A stretch of 30,628 nt of DNA, taken from positions 1 to 30,628 of IMG/VR virus record IMGVR_UViG_3300042507_006289; one strand, 5' to 3'. Positions 23,069 through 29,888 of this stretch are shown here, piece by piece. The notes under the pieces were generated by a model. The model worked only from the letters and a program-made list of their open reading frames with translations. It was not told the origin of the DNA and ran no database searches. The translations under genes were made by a program, and so were the position numbers. Positions within the stretch are counted from its first letter, which is position 1. Each line of letters begins with the position of its first letter. This DNA is from a virus.

Positions 23069-23422
23069 TTATTTATTGAGCTTCTTGTGAGCTTCGGCGT
23101 AGAGAAATTGATCTAAGTTGGAGAGGGCTTCTTCGTCTCTGCAGCCGATGTTCTTCATGAACCCCCGCACAACATGGCCGAGTTCATGGACTAAAGTTCC
23201 GAAGGTTCCGTTCCTGTGGCACTCGGGCCACTGATAAAGGTAGATGAAAGCGTAGCAGCAGTTGACCACGGCCCAGCCGTTGGTGTCTTCCAGGTTGCCG
23301 GTCGGTTCGATGTCGCAACTACGCTCGCACTCCGCTTTGGCCGAGCGCGTGGTGCCGCCGACCTGAATACGGACGATGAGCCCGAAAGTTTTTTCGCGAA
23401 TGGTAATCCGACGGGCTTTCAT
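23069..23422 (-). CDS. Zinc metallopeptidase-like protein (HELGH, 117 aa)
   Basis: I start at the ATG at 23422, which overlaps the previous stop (ATGA); a longer frame upstream lies in the preceding gene. H79-E80-L81-G82-H83 is a zincin active site, followed by DEE at 96-98, a candidate third zinc ligand. The N-terminal ~55 residues are beta-like with several Cys residues. No signal peptide, so it probably acts in the cytoplasm. Substrate unknown; processing of a phage or host protein is possible. Family otherwise not recognised. Confidence 0.75.
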   Translation of the reverse strand: MKARRITIREKTFGLIVRIQVGGTTRSAKAECERSCDIEPTGNLEDTNGWAVVNCCYAFIYLYQWPECHRNGTFGTLVHELGHVVRGFMKNIGCRDEEALSNLDQFLYAEAHKKLNK

Positions 23423-23655
23423 TCTTCCCAGAAAGTTGTGCGGTAATACTCTTCCATGTTCTGCGCCGCCTGCATGGCGTGCGGGTCTTCGACGATGCGT
23501 TTCCAGTCCCAAGACAACGGAAAATGTTTGAGCCGACAGCGAGCTTCGTGCCGTACAGATTTCGGGATTCTGGGCGTTTTTCCGGGGACGCACAGCGACA
23601 CGAGGAACTGACGCGCGCCCACCAAAGCTCTGGCTTGTTCGTCGGGCAAACTCAT
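23419..23655 (-). CDS. Conserved small phage protein (78 aa)
   Basis: Start ATG at 23655, overlapping the 23652 stop (ATGA). The pattern (EQARALVGARQFLVSL, KTPRIPKSVRHEAR, LKHFPL) matches my memory of the BPSL0761-type proteins found in phages and prophages (not verified). It is a helical protein of unknown function. An upstream extension in the same frame is not supported because it is covered by another gene. Confidence 0.6.
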   Translation of the reverse strand: MSLPDEQARALVGARQFLVSLCVPGKTPRIPKSVRHEARCRLKHFPLSWDWKRIVEDPHAMQAAQNMEEYYRTTFWEE

Positions 23656-23834
23656 AGCGGCCACTTTTTCATGTGCTTGAAATCCCTGGGTTCGGTCACC
23701 TCGGTGTGCAGTCCGCAGATGCCGCAGATGTCCAGGTGCCAGGTGGCGACGTGTCCTTCGGGCATGCCTTTGCCATGCTCCTGGCCGCAGGTCAGGCATA
23801 CCCAATCGGGATAGGGCTGTTCTTTAGTCTTCAT
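23652..23834 (-). CDS. Small zinc-ribbon-like protein (60 aa)
   Basis: ATG at 23834. Two CxxC pairs (VCLTCGQ and DICGICG) enclose a His/Gly-rich middle, which fits a zinc ribbon. The ending EVTEPRDFKHMKKWPL resembles uncharacterised phage proteins I recall (CxxCg...CxxC...TEPRDF). It could bind nucleic acid or a protein partner. It overlaps the upstream gene stop at 23824 by eleven bases. Confidence 0.65.
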   Translation of the reverse strand: MKTKEQPYPDWVCLTCGQEHGKGMPEGHVATWHLDICGICGLHTEVTEPRDFKHMKKWPL

Positions 23835-24225
23835 GAATAAGATGCCAGGCTTCCAGGCAGTCATGGTGGTGAAGGGCTAAATCTAAGTGGGACGTGGCGA
23901 CTTGGTCGGTCGGCACAATAAACCAGTGGTTCAGGGGTGCAACGTACGCAGCCACCAGGTCGCAATCTTCCAGGGTGTAACTGGCGTGGGCGCTGCGACC
24001 ATATTTCATGTTAATACGGTACCGGCCTCTCGCGTCGGCTTTGTGACAGCTTTTGACTTGGATGCGGCGCAGGCCTTTCGGGGTGTCGACTACAACGTCA
24101 TATTTGCTGTCGTCCCCGAAAGGCATGTTGACTTTCCAGCCGCGTTTCATGCACTCAGCCATGAAGAGAAGTTCGTTTTTCCCTCCCAAATGTTTCCAGT
24201 TGGTTTCATGGTCCGGAGTCGGCAT
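23824..24225 (-). CDS. PD-(D/E)XK nuclease-like protein (133 aa)
   Basis: The string KYDVVVDTPKGLRRIQVKS contains Asp43 and Q56-V57-K58, the core (D...(E/Q)xK) of PD-(D/E)XK endonucleases (PF11645-type, from memory). A conserved acidic residue (E18 or E24) lies in the preceding helix. The protein is small, single-domain and soluble. Gln replaces Glu at the core position, which occurs in that family. Start ATG at 24225 follows the upstream stop by six bases. Function could be DNA processing or defence; not determined. Confidence 0.7.
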   Translation of the reverse strand: MPTPDHETNWKHLGGKNELLFMAECMKRGWKVNMPFGDDSKYDVVVDTPKGLRRIQVKSCHKADARGRYRINMKYGRSAHASYTLEDCDLVAAYVAPLNHWFIVPTDQVATSHLDLALHHHDCLEAWHLIHED

Positions 24226-24231
24226 AGCGGA

Positions 24232-24432
24232 TTACTTCTGGGTTAACGCGCCGTGGGCGTCGCCTGGCCAGCCACGATGTTCGTCTTCGCAACTACGGAC
24301 CAGGAAGACGAGAGCAACAATGGCCGACAACAGCACGATGATAGTAGCGATGGAGTTTTGCACTCGCTCGACACTGCGGGCCTGCTGTTTGGTGACGCGC
24401 AGATTATCGGGATCATAAGCGTATGGGCTCAT
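24232..24432 (-). CDS. Single-pass membrane protein (66 aa)
   Basis: ATG at 24432 overlaps the previous stop (ATGA). About residues 28-46 (SIATIIVLLSAIVALVFLV) form one hydrophobic segment, flanked by a polar, basic N-terminal part (VTKQQARSVERVQ) and a short polar C-terminus. It lacks a signal cleavage site. It may be a small holin-like or i-spanin-like protein; the evidence does not decide. Neighbours are an HNH-like and a nuclease-like gene. Confidence 0.55.
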   Translation of the reverse strand: MSPYAYDPDNLRVTKQQARSVERVQNSIATIIVLLSAIVALVFLVRSCEDEHRGWPGDAHGALTQK

Positions 24433-24644
24433 TTCATGCTCCTGTTTGAGGACTTGGAAGTGACACGCAGGTTGTGCGCGGCGTTGCTTAGTCCGCTGAC
24501 ATGGTGGACGTCTTTACCGTCTCCTTTCCGAACCAAGCCCTTGGCTGCCATCTTGCGACGGGCGGCGTTGCGAATGGCGCGACGCTTTTTTTGCTCCTCG
24601 GTACCTTGGTAATTGTCGTACTCGGCGCGGTAGTTCCTACTCAC
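24429..24644 (-). CDS. HNH-like small phage protein (71 aa)
   Basis: I start at the GTG at 24644 (VSRNYRAEYDNYQGT), because that is where phage proteins of this type usually begin. The longer frame upstream sits in the previous gene. The protein is basic (KKRRAIRNAARRKM) and ends with DVHHVSG...NLRVTSKSSNRS, the HNH-like tail seen in this family. Compared with the usual DHKDGNP.NN pattern, several positions are changed, so it may be a nonfunctional or divergent member. No other motif seen. Confidence 0.6.
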   Translation of the reverse strand: MSRNYRAEYDNYQGTEEQKKRRAIRNAARRKMAAKGLVRKGDGKDVHHVSGLSNAAHNLRVTSKSSNRSMK

Positions 24645-24888
24645 GGGGAGTGATGATGCTGGGCTCGACGTAAATAGCGGGCTCTTCGGCCGCCGGGGCT
24701 TCGTCGGGGCGGGCATCCTGCAACTTAGGAAGCTCGGCCTGGGCGTTGTAGTGGAGGACTCGGTCGGCAATCTGCAGTGACACAACGGCCAGTGCTTCGA
24801 TTTGCCATCCTTTGTCCGGTTCCTGGCTGGCCAGCAACCCATTTAGGGCGTGAGCCGCCACCATTATTCTTTGGTCTTCTTTACTCAT
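24637..24888 (-). CDS. Hypothetical protein (83 aa)
   Basis: ATG at 24888; overlaps the next start by eight bases. N-terminal half helical, C-terminal half acidic and Pro/Ala-rich (DARPDEAPAAEEPAIY). No Cys, membrane segment or motif. Leader has no Shine-Dalgarno sequence (CCAATATAACC before ATG). Located at the head of a chain of small genes; no function can be named. Confidence 0.55.
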   Translation of the reverse strand: MSKEDQRIMVAAHALNGLLASQEPDKGWQIEALAVVSLQIADRVLHYNAQAELPKLQDARPDEAPAAEEPAIYVEPSIITPRE

Positions 24889-24914
24889 GGTTATATTGGA
24901 CGCGTGTTGTTAAT

Positions 24915-24939
24915 TGACCGGATGCGCGTCCCCCGGTCA
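24915..24939 (-). other. Hairpin (TGACCGG/CCGGTCA), function unclear
   Basis: A seven-base-pair inverted repeat with an 11-base loop lies between the 31-residue frame and the next gene. It is followed by AATTAAC on the - strand, without a T-run, so it is not a typical terminator. It may attenuate, bind a regulator or stabilise an mRNA end. Confidence 0.35.
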
Positions 24940-25032
24940 TCTATCGAGAGCTACGAGTGTTGATGAAGTCAGTAGTGCCGTCGCCACGTAGTATGACGCC
25001 AGTCGTTGTCTGAGCTTTGTTATCGGTAGCAT
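24937..25032 (-). CDS. Possible 31-residue peptide with strong ribosome-binding site
   Basis: ATG at 25032 opens a 31-codon frame (MLPITKLRQR...LVALD). A good AAGGAGGT site (25042-25049) lies about ten bases upstream. A second ATG at 25040 is too close to the site. The middle is moderately hydrophobic (YYVATALLTSSTLVAL), so a short membrane-associated helix is possible. Too short for a family call. Confidence 0.45.
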   Translation of the reverse strand: MLPITKLRQRLASYYVATALLTSSTLVALDR

Positions 25033-25041
25033 GGAAGCATC

Positions 25042-25049
25042 ACCTCCTT
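25042..25049 (-). promoter_or_regulatory. Strong Shine-Dalgarno site
   Basis: ACCTCCTT on the + strand reads AAGGAGGT on the - strand, ahead of the ATG at 25032. It is the best ribosome-binding site in this section and marks a small gene or a leader. Confidence 0.55.
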
Positions 25050-25084
25050 TCTAGGCCTGGTTGGCTTTGGTGTGAGGAGGTTGG

Positions 25085-25972
25085 TTAGGCAGCCTCCTTC
25101 TGCTGGTTTGGTTGGCTAAAACCCATGGCGGCCAAGATGCCAGCCGCCTTCGACTTGAGGTCCTCGCGCACCGCTTCGTTCTCGCGCACGTCCTCGATGT
25201 CGAAGGGCGTGATGTCGCGCAGGACACGCTGGCGCAGGTTCTCCAGCTCCTGATCCTTGGTCACGTTGAGTGACGGGATAAGCTGGCACAGCTCGGCCAG
25301 GTTGGTGAGCAGCGACGCGTGAATGCGGGTGCCTTCCTTCTTGGCCGAGACCTCGGTCATGCGCTTGACGATGTGGTCAAGGCGCTCGGTAAGACGGCGG
25401 TACAGGTCGTTGCGGGCGTCATTGACTGCCTCGGCCACGCGCAAGTCAGCCTGAGCCCGCAGTTCGGACATGGCCTCCTCGGGCATGTCGTCGAGACGGA
25501 AGTCGCGGCTGTCGGGCATCGGCATATAGCTGACGTCGACGTAGAACTTGGTGCGGACCTCGGAGGTCGATGGATAGTCGGCGCGGTTGGCTAGGGCTCC
25601 AAGCTGCAGGATCGCGGTGTCGCGGTGCTTCTCGTAGTCAGCTATGAACTGGTCGAAGAGCGATTGCAGGGACGTGATCCTTGCCCTCAACTCGTCGGTG
25701 AATTTCTCCCACTGGGCCACGGGCAGGAGACGCACGGCGTCGTCGCCCCAGGGCAGGGTTTGAGTGTTGACCCAGGCCCGCAGCGCGGCGGCGGCGCTTT
25801 GGATGGGTTTGACGGACTCCTCGGGCAGGATGTTCTTGACGAACGCTCCGGCGTTGGAGTTGGCGTTTTTGCTGATCAGGACCTCACGGGTGACGTTGCG
25901 GTCGGTTTTCTTTGGGTTGAATAAGCCGATGTGCAGGCTTACCAACATCGCTTGATTGCGGATGGTGCTCAT
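25085..25972 (-). CDS. Coiled/helical protein, likely DUF3150-type partner of MoxR/VWA (295 aa)
   Basis: I start at the ATG at 25972 (MSTIRNQAMLVSLHIGLF); the frame is open 54 bases further but the upstream part is promoter. The N-terminal beta-like strand (AMLVSLHIGLFNPKKTD) and long helical body match my recollection of DUF3150-type phage proteins that travel with MoxR ATPase and VWA genes (not verified). No catalytic residues visible. A TTGACA-16-TATTGT promoter lies just upstream and an A/C-rich leader replaces a Shine-Dalgarno sequence. Confidence 0.6.
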   Translation of the reverse strand: MSTIRNQAMLVSLHIGLFNPKKTDRNVTREVLISKNANSNAGAFVKNILPEESVKPIQSAAAALRAWVNTQTLPWGDDAVRLLPVAQWEKFTDELRARITSLQSLFDQFIADYEKHRDTAILQLGALANRADYPSTSEVRTKFYVDVSYMPMPDSRDFRLDDMPEEAMSELRAQADLRVAEAVNDARNDLYRRLTERLDHIVKRMTEVSAKKEGTRIHASLLTNLAELCQLIPSLNVTKDQELENLRQRVLRDITPFDIEDVRENEAVREDLKSKAAGILAAMGFSQPNQQKEAA

Positions 25973-26022
25973 GGTGTGATTTTGTTGTGTTGTGTTTGGG
26001 TGGTTGTCACCTGAATATGGGA

Positions 26023-26050
26023 ACAATATGTCCCCAGCTCAGGGTGTCAA
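26023..26050 (-). promoter_or_regulatory. Sigma70-type promoter for the 25972 gene
   Basis: On the - strand, TTGACA (26050-26045) is followed after 16 bases by TATTGT (26028-26023). The -35 box is perfect and the -10 matches 4 of 6. It precedes the ATG by about 50 bases, with an A/C-rich leader (25973-26009) between. Confidence 0.55.
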
Positions 26051-26054
26051 CAGG

Positions 26055-26166
26055 AAATTTGAGGGGTCCCGTCTACCGTGGTTTGCCAGCAACGGACGGG
26101 CACGCTGTCGAGAAAACATGAGGCTTGCGCCTCTGGGCTCCGGGCACTCACGGCTTGCCCGATGGT
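26055..26166. other. Intergenic spacer between the VWA-peptidase gene and the 25972 promoter
   Basis: No gene is seen here. It holds the terminator hairpin at 26113-26133 and a second, weaker inverted repeat (CCCGTC at 26068-26073 with GACGGG at 26095-26100). Confidence 0.5.
26113..26133 (-). terminator. Terminator of the MoxR/VWA operon
   Basis: On the - strand GAGGC, loop GCAA, GCCTC is followed by ATGTTTTCT. A short GC stem with a GNRA-like loop and a T-run, 34 bases after the 26167 stop, fits an intrinsic terminator. Confidence 0.6.
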
Positions 26167-27450
26167 TTAGTTGGCGGTGTTGACCCGGACGACCTCGCCC
26201 CAAGGATACTCGGCCCCGCCGTAGTCGACCCAGATAACCGGGCAGTCGGGGGAGTCCTTGGGGAAGTCGCCGTAGCCGTCGGTGAAATAGACGATGGCCT
26301 CGGGCGGCTTGGTCATGTTGCGGGCGTGGTCGAAGACCGGCTTGAAGTCGGTGCCGCCGCCGCCCTTGGGTCGGAAGGACGTGATGTCGTCGCCGTCGCC
26401 ATACTCCTCGACCGTGTTGACCTGCGTGTCACAATCGATGACGGTGATACGCTCGGGGCGCACGGTGTCCATGCAGTATTGCACCTCGCCAAGAAACTTG
26501 GTGAGGAGACCGTCCTGGATGGAACCGGAGGTGTCGATGGCCACGATGAACTCGCCGACCCGCTCGCTGTAGAGCGTGGGCAGGTAGATGTCGTCCTCCA
26601 TGAACCGGCGGTCGGGGCGTTGCTCGTCGTAGTCGTCGGCGGCTGCAGCGGACAGGAGATCACGCAGGATGTGACGCCAGTCCTGCTGACCCTTGAGGTG
26701 CTTCTCCACGATGCGGGCGATGTTGCCTGCGCCGCGTCCTTGCAGCTTGGCCGAGTTGTGGCCCTCGACGAGGCGGTTCTGCCACTCGCCCTCGCTGTTG
26801 CCGGGCGCGTCGGCTGGCTCCATGAAGTCGCCCATGCCGCCGTCGCCAGGAGTCGGGTCGGGCTTGCCAGTGCCCTTGCCGTCACCGGGCTCATTGCTCG
26901 GGGTGCTGCCCTCGCCTTGGCCTTCGCCGTCTTGCGGCTCGCCCTCACCCTCACCGCCGGGCGGCGGTGGAGGTGGCTGCATGGGTTCGCCGAGCAGGGG
27001 ATAGATCTCCTCGCCGACCATGTTGTTATACTTGGCGTCGATAAGCGCGCCTTTGGGCAGCTTGAACGGAGCGACGCGACCGGCGGCCGACTCGTCCTCG
27101 TTATACTGCACGAGGTAGTTGTTGATCTCGTAGTCGGTGGCCATGTTCCACTTGGTCATGTCGCGGTCGCCCAAGCGCCAGAGATGCCCGAACGCGGGAT
27201 GCAGAACCTCGTGGGCCAGCACGGTCAGGATCTCTTGGTCGTCAAGCGAGGCGGAGAACGCGGGGTTGTAGAACAGGGTGATGCCGTCAGTACAGAAAGT
27301 CGGTACGGACGGTGTAGGTTTGAGGCTCATCTTGAGGATGAGCGTAGCGAAGAACGGATGGTCGACGACCATGCGCACGATCTGGCGCTCGATACGGAGC
27401 GCCTCGTCGTTGGCGTTGAACGTGGGCTTAGGTTTGGGTGTAATGGTCAT
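26167..27450 (-). CDS. VWA-like/metal-dependent peptidase (DUF2201, COG3864 type; 427 aa)
   Basis: HEVLH (80-84) plus H89 in the N-terminal domain is a zinc-peptidase motif, followed by WNMATDYEINNYL (101-113). Pro/Gly/Glu-rich linker about 157-225. C-terminal VWA-like domain: DTSGS (306-310, MIDAS), GGGTDF (364-369) and FTDG (389-392). This is the DUF2201_N/DUF2201 layout from memory, known to pair with MoxR AAA+ proteins. It could present or remodel substrates; catalytic activity unproved. Start overlaps the previous stop (ATGA). Confidence 0.85.
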   Translation of the reverse strand: MTITPKPKPTFNANDEALRIERQIVRMVVDHPFFATLILKMSLKPTPSVPTFCTDGITLFYNPAFSASLDDQEILTVLAHEVLHPAFGHLWRLGDRDMTKWNMATDYEINNYLVQYNEDESAAGRVAPFKLPKGALIDAKYNNMVGEEIYPLLGEPMQPPPPPPGGEGEGEPQDGEGQGEGSTPSNEPGDGKGTGKPDPTPGDGGMGDFMEPADAPGNSEGEWQNRLVEGHNSAKLQGRGAGNIARIVEKHLKGQQDWRHILRDLLSAAAADDYDEQRPDRRFMEDDIYLPTLYSERVGEFIVAIDTSGSIQDGLLTKFLGEVQYCMDTVRPERITVIDCDTQVNTVEEYGDGDDITSFRPKGGGGTDFKPVFDHARNMTKPPEAIVYFTDGYGDFPKDSPDCPVIWVDYGGAEYPWGEVVRVNTAN

Positions 27451-27659
27451 TGGATGATGGCAGTGCCGTTGCGGATTTCGATAGCGCCCGCCTCGCCCGC
27501 CATGACACAGCGGGGTTGGCGGGTGCGATCACGGGTTGTGATGGGCACACGGCAGTCGATGCCGGTGACCATGTGGCACGCCCCACGGTAGTGAACCGTG
27601 AGGACGTTGCGCTGTTGGGCCCGCGAAGCGGGTTTGTTGTAGTGAAACCAGAATTTCAC
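27447..27659 (-). CDS. Conserved small phage protein (70 aa)
   Basis: ATG at 27659; start and end both overlap neighbours by four bases. KFWFHYNKPAS..., CRVPITTRDRTRQPRCVM and the acidic/Gly segment resemble a small phage protein I recall with FHYNKPAS and RQP.C motifs, function unknown. Three Cys residues are spread apart, so no zinc cluster. Sits between the MoxR ATPase and the VWA protein, so may be part of the module. Confidence 0.65.
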   Translation of the reverse strand: MKFWFHYNKPASRAQQRNVLTVHYRGACHMVTGIDCRVPITTRDRTRQPRCVMAGEAGAIEIRNGTAIIQ

Positions 27660-27838
27660 AGGGTTTTTCCTTTTGAGGGTGCGCTGTCGACGATGTGTCG
27701 GCAGGCGGCACGGGCTGCGGCTTCGACCTTGTCGATCGCGGTCTGTGAGACGCGGGAGAACTTGTGCGCTCGCGACTTCGCAGCGTGATCGAGGATGAAG
27801 CGTTTGACTTTGGATGGACTGATGATGCTGTTACTCAT
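27656..27838 (-). CDS. Small basic helical protein, histone-fold-like pattern (60 aa)
   Basis: ATG at 27838 directly follows the MoxR stop. The string FSRVSQTAIDKVEAAARAAC resembles the second helix of histone-fold proteins (RVS..A...), and SKGKTL the second loop (RKT). A short first helix (SPSKVKRFILDHAA) precedes it; the third helix of a full histone fold is missing. Basic overall. A DNA- or protein-binding helper is an inference; similar short phage proteins ending in GKTL are known to me only as hypotheticals. Confidence 0.55.
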   Translation of the reverse strand: MSNSIISPSKVKRFILDHAAKSRAHKFSRVSQTAIDKVEAAARAACRHIVDSAPSKGKTL

Positions 27839-28882
27839 TTATTTGATACCGAGGATGATGTTGCCGTTCTTGTTGGCCCACTGGGCGAAGGCCGGGGACT
27901 TGACCGGAGACTCCGCGCCGGTCATGCGGCCACGGATGGCCAGCTTGACCGTCAGCACGTCGATCGGCTTGGGCAGCCGGGACGTGTAGCGGGTGACGCG
28001 GTCGAAGTTCTTCGACGTGGACTTGTTGGCGAGTGCCGTGGCCAGCGCATACTGCACGCTCGGCTCGGATGGCACGTCGGCCGTGTCGGGCGACAGCAGG
28101 ATGGCGTTGACGTCGGGCAGGTCGTTGTAGACCGAGCAGAAGGCGTTGAACTGCGTGCCGACAGCTTGGCCGATCAGACCGGCGACCATGGCGAGCCGGA
28201 CCTCCGACTGCGGGGAGACGCCGGAGCGGAGCAGGTCGCTCGTAAACTCCCACGAGCGGGGCGAGGCAAACGCGCCGCCCTTCCAACTTGCGCCGTCGAA
28301 GTCGGAGAGGTGGCCGGGGCACATCTGCAGGTAGGCGATGACCATCTCGTGCAGGTTGTTGTTGAGCGCCCAGGTGGTCCACTCGTCGTGGTCAACGGCG
28401 AGGGTGATCTCCATTAGGCGGTTCTGCGTGGCGCTGCCGAGTTTCTCGATGTGCACGCGGTCGATGGCGCGGTTACCGGCCAGCACGATCAGGGTGTTGT
28501 CGGGCACGCGGTAGTCGCCGATCGCCTTGTCGAGCAGGAGCTGGAGCGAGGCGTTTTGTGTGGCTTTGGCCGCACACGGGAACTCGTCGAGCAGCCAGGT
28601 GTTGCCCGGAGTGGTCGGATAGTCGGCCGGGATGGCGAACTTCATCATCGGGTTCATCGCATCGCTGCGGTCGATGTAGGGGAATCCCCGAACGTCGGTC
28701 GGCGCGGCGTAGCTAAGACGCGTGTCGATGAAGTTGAGGCCGTTGTCGTGCGAGAACTGACGCACGATGGTGGACTTGCCCACGCCGGGAGCGGCTTGGA
28801 TGAAGGGGACGATGCGGCCCTTGGAGGCGAGGCAGGCTTTGAGGACTTCGGTGAGTCCGGAGGGTTTGATGGTTAGTTGCAT
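27839..28882 (-). CDS. MoxR-family AAA+ ATPase (347 aa)
   Basis: Walker A APGVGKST (31-38), Walker B WLLDEF (96-101), sensor-like LAGNR (N137) and R155 fit a MoxR/CbbQ-type AAA+ module. The C-terminal ~180 residues are helical lid/substrate region without other motif. MoxR ATPases act as chaperone-like remodellers with VWA partners, here encoded two genes downstream. No Shine-Dalgarno sequence; the leader (28883-28904) is A/C-rich with almost no G. Confidence 0.9.
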   Translation of the reverse strand: MQLTIKPSGLTEVLKACLASKGRIVPFIQAAPGVGKSTIVRQFSHDNGLNFIDTRLSYAAPTDVRGFPYIDRSDAMNPMMKFAIPADYPTTPGNTWLLDEFPCAAKATQNASLQLLLDKAIGDYRVPDNTLIVLAGNRAIDRVHIEKLGSATQNRLMEITLAVDHDEWTTWALNNNLHEMVIAYLQMCPGHLSDFDGASWKGGAFASPRSWEFTSDLLRSGVSPQSEVRLAMVAGLIGQAVGTQFNAFCSVYNDLPDVNAILLSPDTADVPSEPSVQYALATALANKSTSKNFDRVTRYTSRLPKPIDVLTVKLAIRGRMTGAESPVKSPAFAQWANKNGNIILGIK

Positions 28883-28895
28883 AATGTGTGGTGTG

Positions 28896-29060
28896 TTATT
28901 TGTTGCGGGTGGTGGTCACCTGACGGCGCAAGAAAGCGCCGAGGCGTTCGATAAGACTGGGTTTGCGGTTGTAAGTGGAAGAACGACACAGATGGATATA
29001 GACAGCGGGGTCCAGCAAAGGACGGTCACTGTGGTATCCGGTTAAATATTTGGGGGTCAT
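28896..29060 (-). CDS. Small hypothetical protein (54 aa)
   Basis: ATG at 29060 overlaps the previous stop (ATGA). Product MTPKYLTGYHSDRPLLDPAV and onwards is a basic, Tyr/Arg-rich helical protein, with no Cys cluster or membrane segment. Gap of 13 bases to the MoxR start. Not recognised; its overlap with the upstream gene and intact frame suggest it is real. Confidence 0.55.
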   Translation of the reverse strand: MTPKYLTGYHSDRPLLDPAVYIHLCRSSTYNRKPSLIERLGAFLRRQVTTTRNK

Positions 29061-29224
29061 TCGTTGTGATGGAGGTTGTCGAGAAACTGCAAGTGCTCGA
29101 TGAGCTTCTCGATGTGGATGTCGTGGTGCTCGGCGCAGTCCATAAGGCTGCCGGATTCCAGGTGGCTGGCAAGAACCTCGCGGGCGAGGGTCATGCTGAG
29201 TTCGATGTGTTGGGCTAGGGTCAT
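29057..29224 (-). CDS. Small helical hypothetical protein (55 aa)
   Basis: ATG at 29224, three bases after the previous stop. The sequence is rich in His, Glu and Leu (HIELSMTLAREVLASHLE then CAEHHDIHIEKLIEHLQF) and predicted helical. Several His and Glu residues could bind a metal, but no pattern is decisive. It ends with ATGA overlap to the next gene. Confidence 0.55.
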   Translation of the reverse strand: MTLAQHIELSMTLAREVLASHLESGSLMDCAEHHDIHIEKLIEHLQFLDNLHHNE

Positions 29225-29227
29225 ATT

Positions 29228-29512
29228 CTAATTGTTATAGAATTTGGTTGGGTTGTTTTTGGGTAGCTGGTCCAGCGGCACGTACCGCTCCAGCATTTCA
29301 TGGGTGCTGTCCACCGGGATGGGGAATCCGGGGATGGCGTGGATCTCTCCGTCCGGGTCCATGGCCGGGACGAAGAGAACGTCGCACTCGTCGCCGGTCT
29401 TGGTGTCAAGACAGCGGATGAGTCCGAGTTCGTCGATTTGGTGGTTCATCATCACGCGGATCATGATGAGCCGCATCAGGGAACCAGGGTCTATGTTTTC
29501 GTCTACGTGCAT
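29228..29512 (-). CDS. Hypothetical protein (94 aa)
   Basis: ATG at 29512. Begins with a helical MHVDENIDPGSLMRLIMIRV segment and continues as a mixed alpha/beta protein, with an acidic MDPDGEIHAIPGFPIPVD stretch. Two Cys residues near the middle are not arranged as a zinc site. No Shine-Dalgarno sequence. Family not recognised. Confidence 0.55.
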   Translation of the reverse strand: MHVDENIDPGSLMRLIMIRVMMNHQIDELGLIRCLDTKTGDECDVLFVPAMDPDGEIHAIPGFPIPVDSTHEMLERYVPLDQLPKNNPTKFYNN

Positions 29513-29516
29513 TATT

Positions 29517-29888
29517 TCATTGTGCTAGTTTTTGAGCAGTTGCGGTTGCGAGCAGGCGGCCCCAGGTCTCTTGATCAAGATCACAGATTGTGACTTTTGG
29601 ATCAGAGAGAATGGGCAGCCACTCTTGGTATTTCTCCATGTTCGGCGTGCCATCTTGCCAGAGGCACACTTCACGGAGGAAAGCGATCAGGTCGTCGAAG
29701 TAGAAGTAAACGGCGCTGAGACAACCCTCGTTGTCGTCGATGTCGTAGAGCATGTCTTCGTCTTCGACCTCGTCGGCACGGGCAGCTTTGAGGTAGGTCG
29801 CCACGGTGTGCGGGTCGAGGTTGATGATCGGCCGGTAGCTCGGGTCGCGAGCCATGGCCAGGACTAGGCGGACTTCGTCGGTGCTCAT
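29517..29888 (-). CDS. Acidic hypothetical protein (123 aa)
   Basis: ATG at 29888 overlaps the stop of the upstream gene (ATGA). Acidic and helical (ARADEVEDEDMLYDIDDNEG), with no membrane segment or Cys cluster. Such acidic small proteins can be inhibitors or DNA mimics, but nothing specific is seen. Followed by a gap of four bases to the next gene. Confidence 0.55.
   Translation of the reverse strand: MSTDEVRLVLAMARDPSYRPIINLDPHTVATYLKAARADEVEDEDMLYDIDDNEGCLSAVYFYFDDLIAFLREVCLWQDGTPNMEKYQEWLPILSDPKVTICDLDQETWGRLLATATAQKLAQ

Noticed and set aside
23423-23805. Upstream extensions of the HELGH protein and of the 78-residue protein
   Set aside because: They run through neighbouring genes; the ATGA overlaps at 23419-23422 and 23652-23655 give better starts.
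26125-27591. A 488-codon + strand frame opposite the VWA gene
   Set aside because: It is a GC-rich antisense shadow; the - strand has clear zinc-peptidase and VWA motifs.
27764-28417. A 217-codon + strand frame opposite the MoxR gene
   Set aside because: It is antisense to a gene with clear Walker A and B motifs and has no start signal.
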